A stretch of 6,462 nt of DNA from Chloroflexota bacterium. GTDB lineage: Bacteria; Chloroflexota; Dormibacteria; Aeolococcales; Aeolococcaceae. The stretch covers positions 505 to 6,966 of the forward strand of contig DNAU01000030.1 of assembly GCA_003491925.1 (NCBI GenBank), written 5' to 3'. This document shows positions 4,765 to 6,462 of the stretch, piece after piece. The position numbers and the translations under genes are program-made. The notes under the pieces were generated by a model, which was given only the letters and a program-made list of their open reading frames with translations, ran no database searches and was not told the DNA's origin. The number at the start of each line of letters is the position of its first letter. Position 1 is the first letter of the stretch.

Positions 4765-6186
4765 CTAGTCGCGGGTCAAGACTACCGACGTTGCCGTGTA
4801 GGTGACACGGTAGGGATTGCCGTCCTCGCCGGTGAGCACAGCACCATCGGGCAGTCCCGCGAACGTGCCCATCAGCCCGCCGGGCGCGGTGAGGACCGTG
4901 TAGCTGTCGCCGGGCTGGGTGGCGATGTCCGAGCCGTCACAGGCGCCTGGCGCCGCGACCGCGAGCGAGGCGCCGCTGATGGTCATCAGGCCCGAGGTTA
5001 CTGTCAGCGAGTCATTGCCAGCCGCGGAGCCCACGCCGAGCTGGGCCACGAAGGTGGTCCCGGCCGGCAGGCGCAGGCTGTGGGCCACCGTGGTCACGGT
5101 GGGAGTGTCGGGGCCGGTGGGCGGTACGGTCGTGGGCACATCGCAGGGCCAGAGCTGCGCCGAGGCCGACACCGAGAGGCGGGAGATCGAACTCGCGGTG
5201 TAGAGCACCCCAGTCCCGCCGACCGTGACCGTCGTCACCGGGACGGCGAGCCCCAGCATTCCCGAGTCCGCCACCGCGGAGCGGACGGAGCCGGCCCCCT
5301 CGACCAGGGTGATGTTCGCGGCGTCCTGGAGGATCGTTCCGGAACCGCTGATCGACCCGGCAAAGGTGTTGGTGAATCCAGCCGAGGTCAGGGTGTGGCC
5401 GCGGATGGCCACGGCCCCCAGCCAATACGAACTCGATGCGCCCGTGGCCAGGCCTCCGATCGTCGCATTCGACCCGAGGGTGAGGGCGCCGAAGTTGACA
5501 TGCTGGACGACGTCGATGGCTCCCTCACCCTGATAGCCCGTCCCGTTGACCACCAGCGGGCGCCCGCAGCCGATGAGGTTGTCAGGGGAGTCCGGACTGC
5601 CGGCAACGTAGGAGGCTCCAGCCTCTACCGTGATCGGGCTGGTCGATGAACTGCCGTTTCCGCATCCGGTAAGGATCCCGGCCCGAACCGTGATCGGCGA
5701 GGTGCCGGCGTTCAGTCCCTGGGCGGCGAGGGTGCCGTCTCCCGTCTTGATGAGAGCTCCCAGGGGCGTCGCCGCCAGATCCAGCACGACCCCGCTGGCG
5801 GCCACCGAGACCCGCCCTCCCGCCGCGAAGGTGACCTGGGGATCGATCTCGTCCTGGCCGGAGGTCACCGCGGCGGTGACCGCGAGCGGACCGCTCAGCG
5901 CGAAGGAGTCGCCGCCGATGTCATAGCCAGCGGCGGTGAAAGTCATGCCGCTGAACGTGTAGCCCGACAGATCATCGTCGGAGATCAGGTTTGTGGAGGC
6001 CGGGAAGACCAGCTTGTCCCCGGTGCCGGGCACGGTATTCGACGCCCAGTTGGCGGCATTCGACCAGTCGGTGTTGCCTCCCCCGCCGCGCCATGTGTCG
6101 GTGGCCGGCACTTGCGTGACGATCGCGGACGCGACGAGCGGGCCAACCATGGTCGCGATGCCCAGAAGTGATCGGCGGGACGGCAC
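4765..6186 (-). CDS. Tat-exported autotransporter-type beta-strand repeat protein
   Basis: The 473-residue protein starts at GTG 6186: AGGGGG lies 9 nt upstream and an in-frame TGA (6192-6190) excludes earlier starts. The N-terminus has S-R-R-S-L-L-G followed by a hydrophobic stretch to about residue 22 and V-P-A, a twin-arginine signal peptide. Then comes the W-x-G-G-G-G-N-T-D-W-S-N-A-A-N-W motif (32-47) with V-P-G-T-G-D-K-L-V-F-P, typical of the opening of autotransporter-associated beta-strand repeat proteins. Residues 75-335 are short Gly/Thr/Ser/Val strands (GDGTLAAQGL; twice S-P-I-T-V-x-A-G), as in a beta-solenoid. A Pro/Thr linker (347-366) leads to a C-terminal block ending G-D-S-Y-T-V-L-T-A-P-G-G through P-Y-R-V-T-Y-T-A. 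Four cysteines (175, 207, 348, 416) could form disulfides. No sorting signal, TM anchor or outer-membrane barrel is seen, so release or non-covalent wall attachment is inferred. Confidence 0.8.
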   Translation of the reverse strand: MPSRRSLLGIATMVGPLVASAIVTQVPATDTWRGGGGNTDWSNAANWASNTVPGTGDKLVFPASTNLISDDDLSGYTFSGMTFTAAGYDIGGDSFALSGPLAVTAAVTSGQDEIDPQVTFAAGGRVSVAASGVVLDLAATPLGALIKTGDGTLAAQGLNAGTSPITVRAGILTGCGNGSSSTSPITVEAGASYVAGSPDSPDNLIGCGRPLVVNGTGYQGEGAIDVVQHVNFGALTLGSNATIGGLATGASSSYWLGAVAIRGHTLTSAGFTNTFAGSISGSGTILQDAANITLVEGAGSVRSAVADSGMLGLAVPVTTVTVGGTGVLYTASSISRLSVSASAQLWPCDVPTTVPPTGPDTPTVTTVAHSLRLPAGTTFVAQLGVGSAAGNDSLTVTSGLMTISGASLAVAAPGACDGSDIATQPGDSYTVLTAPGGLMGTFAGLPDGAVLTGEDGNPYRVTYTATSVVLTRD

Positions 6187-6462
6187 GCGTCAATACCCCC
6201 TACGAAGATCGTCCGGTCCAGCCGGACGTCCCAACCGTGCCACGGCGCAGGGCCTTGGACAACCCCCAATCTGGGTTAACCGACCAGTCGCGCCCATGAG
6301 CGGCTGCCGGTGGCCGTCTGCGAGCGTGAGAAGACCTCGGCCGGCCCAGTGACGGGGAACGAAACTTGACCTGGCAGGTGACGGCCACACGCCTCCGATC
6401 AGGCCGGCTTGGCGAAGCAGTGGCCCTGGTCAGGTCCTCGATGAGCCTCGGCTGGACCGGCC
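6187..6462. other. Upstream region of the exported protein gene
   Basis: No convincing gene is seen. A minus-strand frame is open from the right edge to 6200, but its residues become Arg/Pro-rich and it has no start signal within view; it could be the end of a gene beyond the window. A perfect hairpin GTCCGG-tccag-CCGGAC (6211-6227) lies about 25 nt before the start codon of the exported protein gene. Its CCGGTCCAGCC part (6213-6223) recurs as the reverse complement at 6450-6460. AACCC...GGGTT (6271-6287 region) is another small inverted repeat. These may be regulatory sites; no clear promoter hexamers were found. Confidence 0.35.

Noticed and set aside
1..6462. CRISPR array, toxin-antitoxin pair or restriction/defence operon
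   Set aside because: No regularly spaced repeats and no recognisable defence or toxin protein in any frame.

Overview
The window looks like a short, heavily rearranged stretch of a high-GC bacterial chromosome. An actinobacterium or close relative is the best guess: there is strong G/C preference at third codon positions, frequent GTG starts, a small HTH_17 (excisionase-type) regulator, W-W-x-G-x-x-W motifs on a small membrane protein, and a twin-arginine signal peptide. No 16S or housekeeping marker is present, so the assignment is an inference from composition and gene style.

Left part (1-1290): a Cys/His-rich protein runs off the left edge on the minus strand, divergent from an HTH_17/excisionase-like gene on the plus strand. 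That gene is followed by a strong hairpin. About 300 bp further on lies the 3' half of a tRNA-Ser(UGA) on the minus strand, cut at the anticodon loop. This is the usual scar of tyrosine-integrase insertion into a tRNA gene. The order xis-like gene then tRNA 3' half is that of an integrative element end, but no integrase is present.

Middle (1580-2990): an IS110-family insertion sequence on the minus strand. The DEDD catalytic half of the transposase and the C-terminal serine half are in different frames, split at a (GA)3 run. The long non-coding left end has the size and position of an IS110 bridge RNA, and it contains short sequences that repeat what lies next to both element junctions. Several perfect hairpins lie just outside the left end.

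Right part (2990-6462): a small gene whose frame now runs into the IS, a two-TM protein with tandem SPDxxxWWxGxxW repeats, two overlapping small plus-strand ORFs, two decayed small minus-strand genes (found by reading frames by hand; both have frameshifts or in-frame stops), and a large intact gene for a Tat-exported, autotransporter-type beta-strand repeat protein with its own RBS and terminator hairpin. Apart from that last gene the region reads as a decaying accessory island, and no complete metabolic operon is present.
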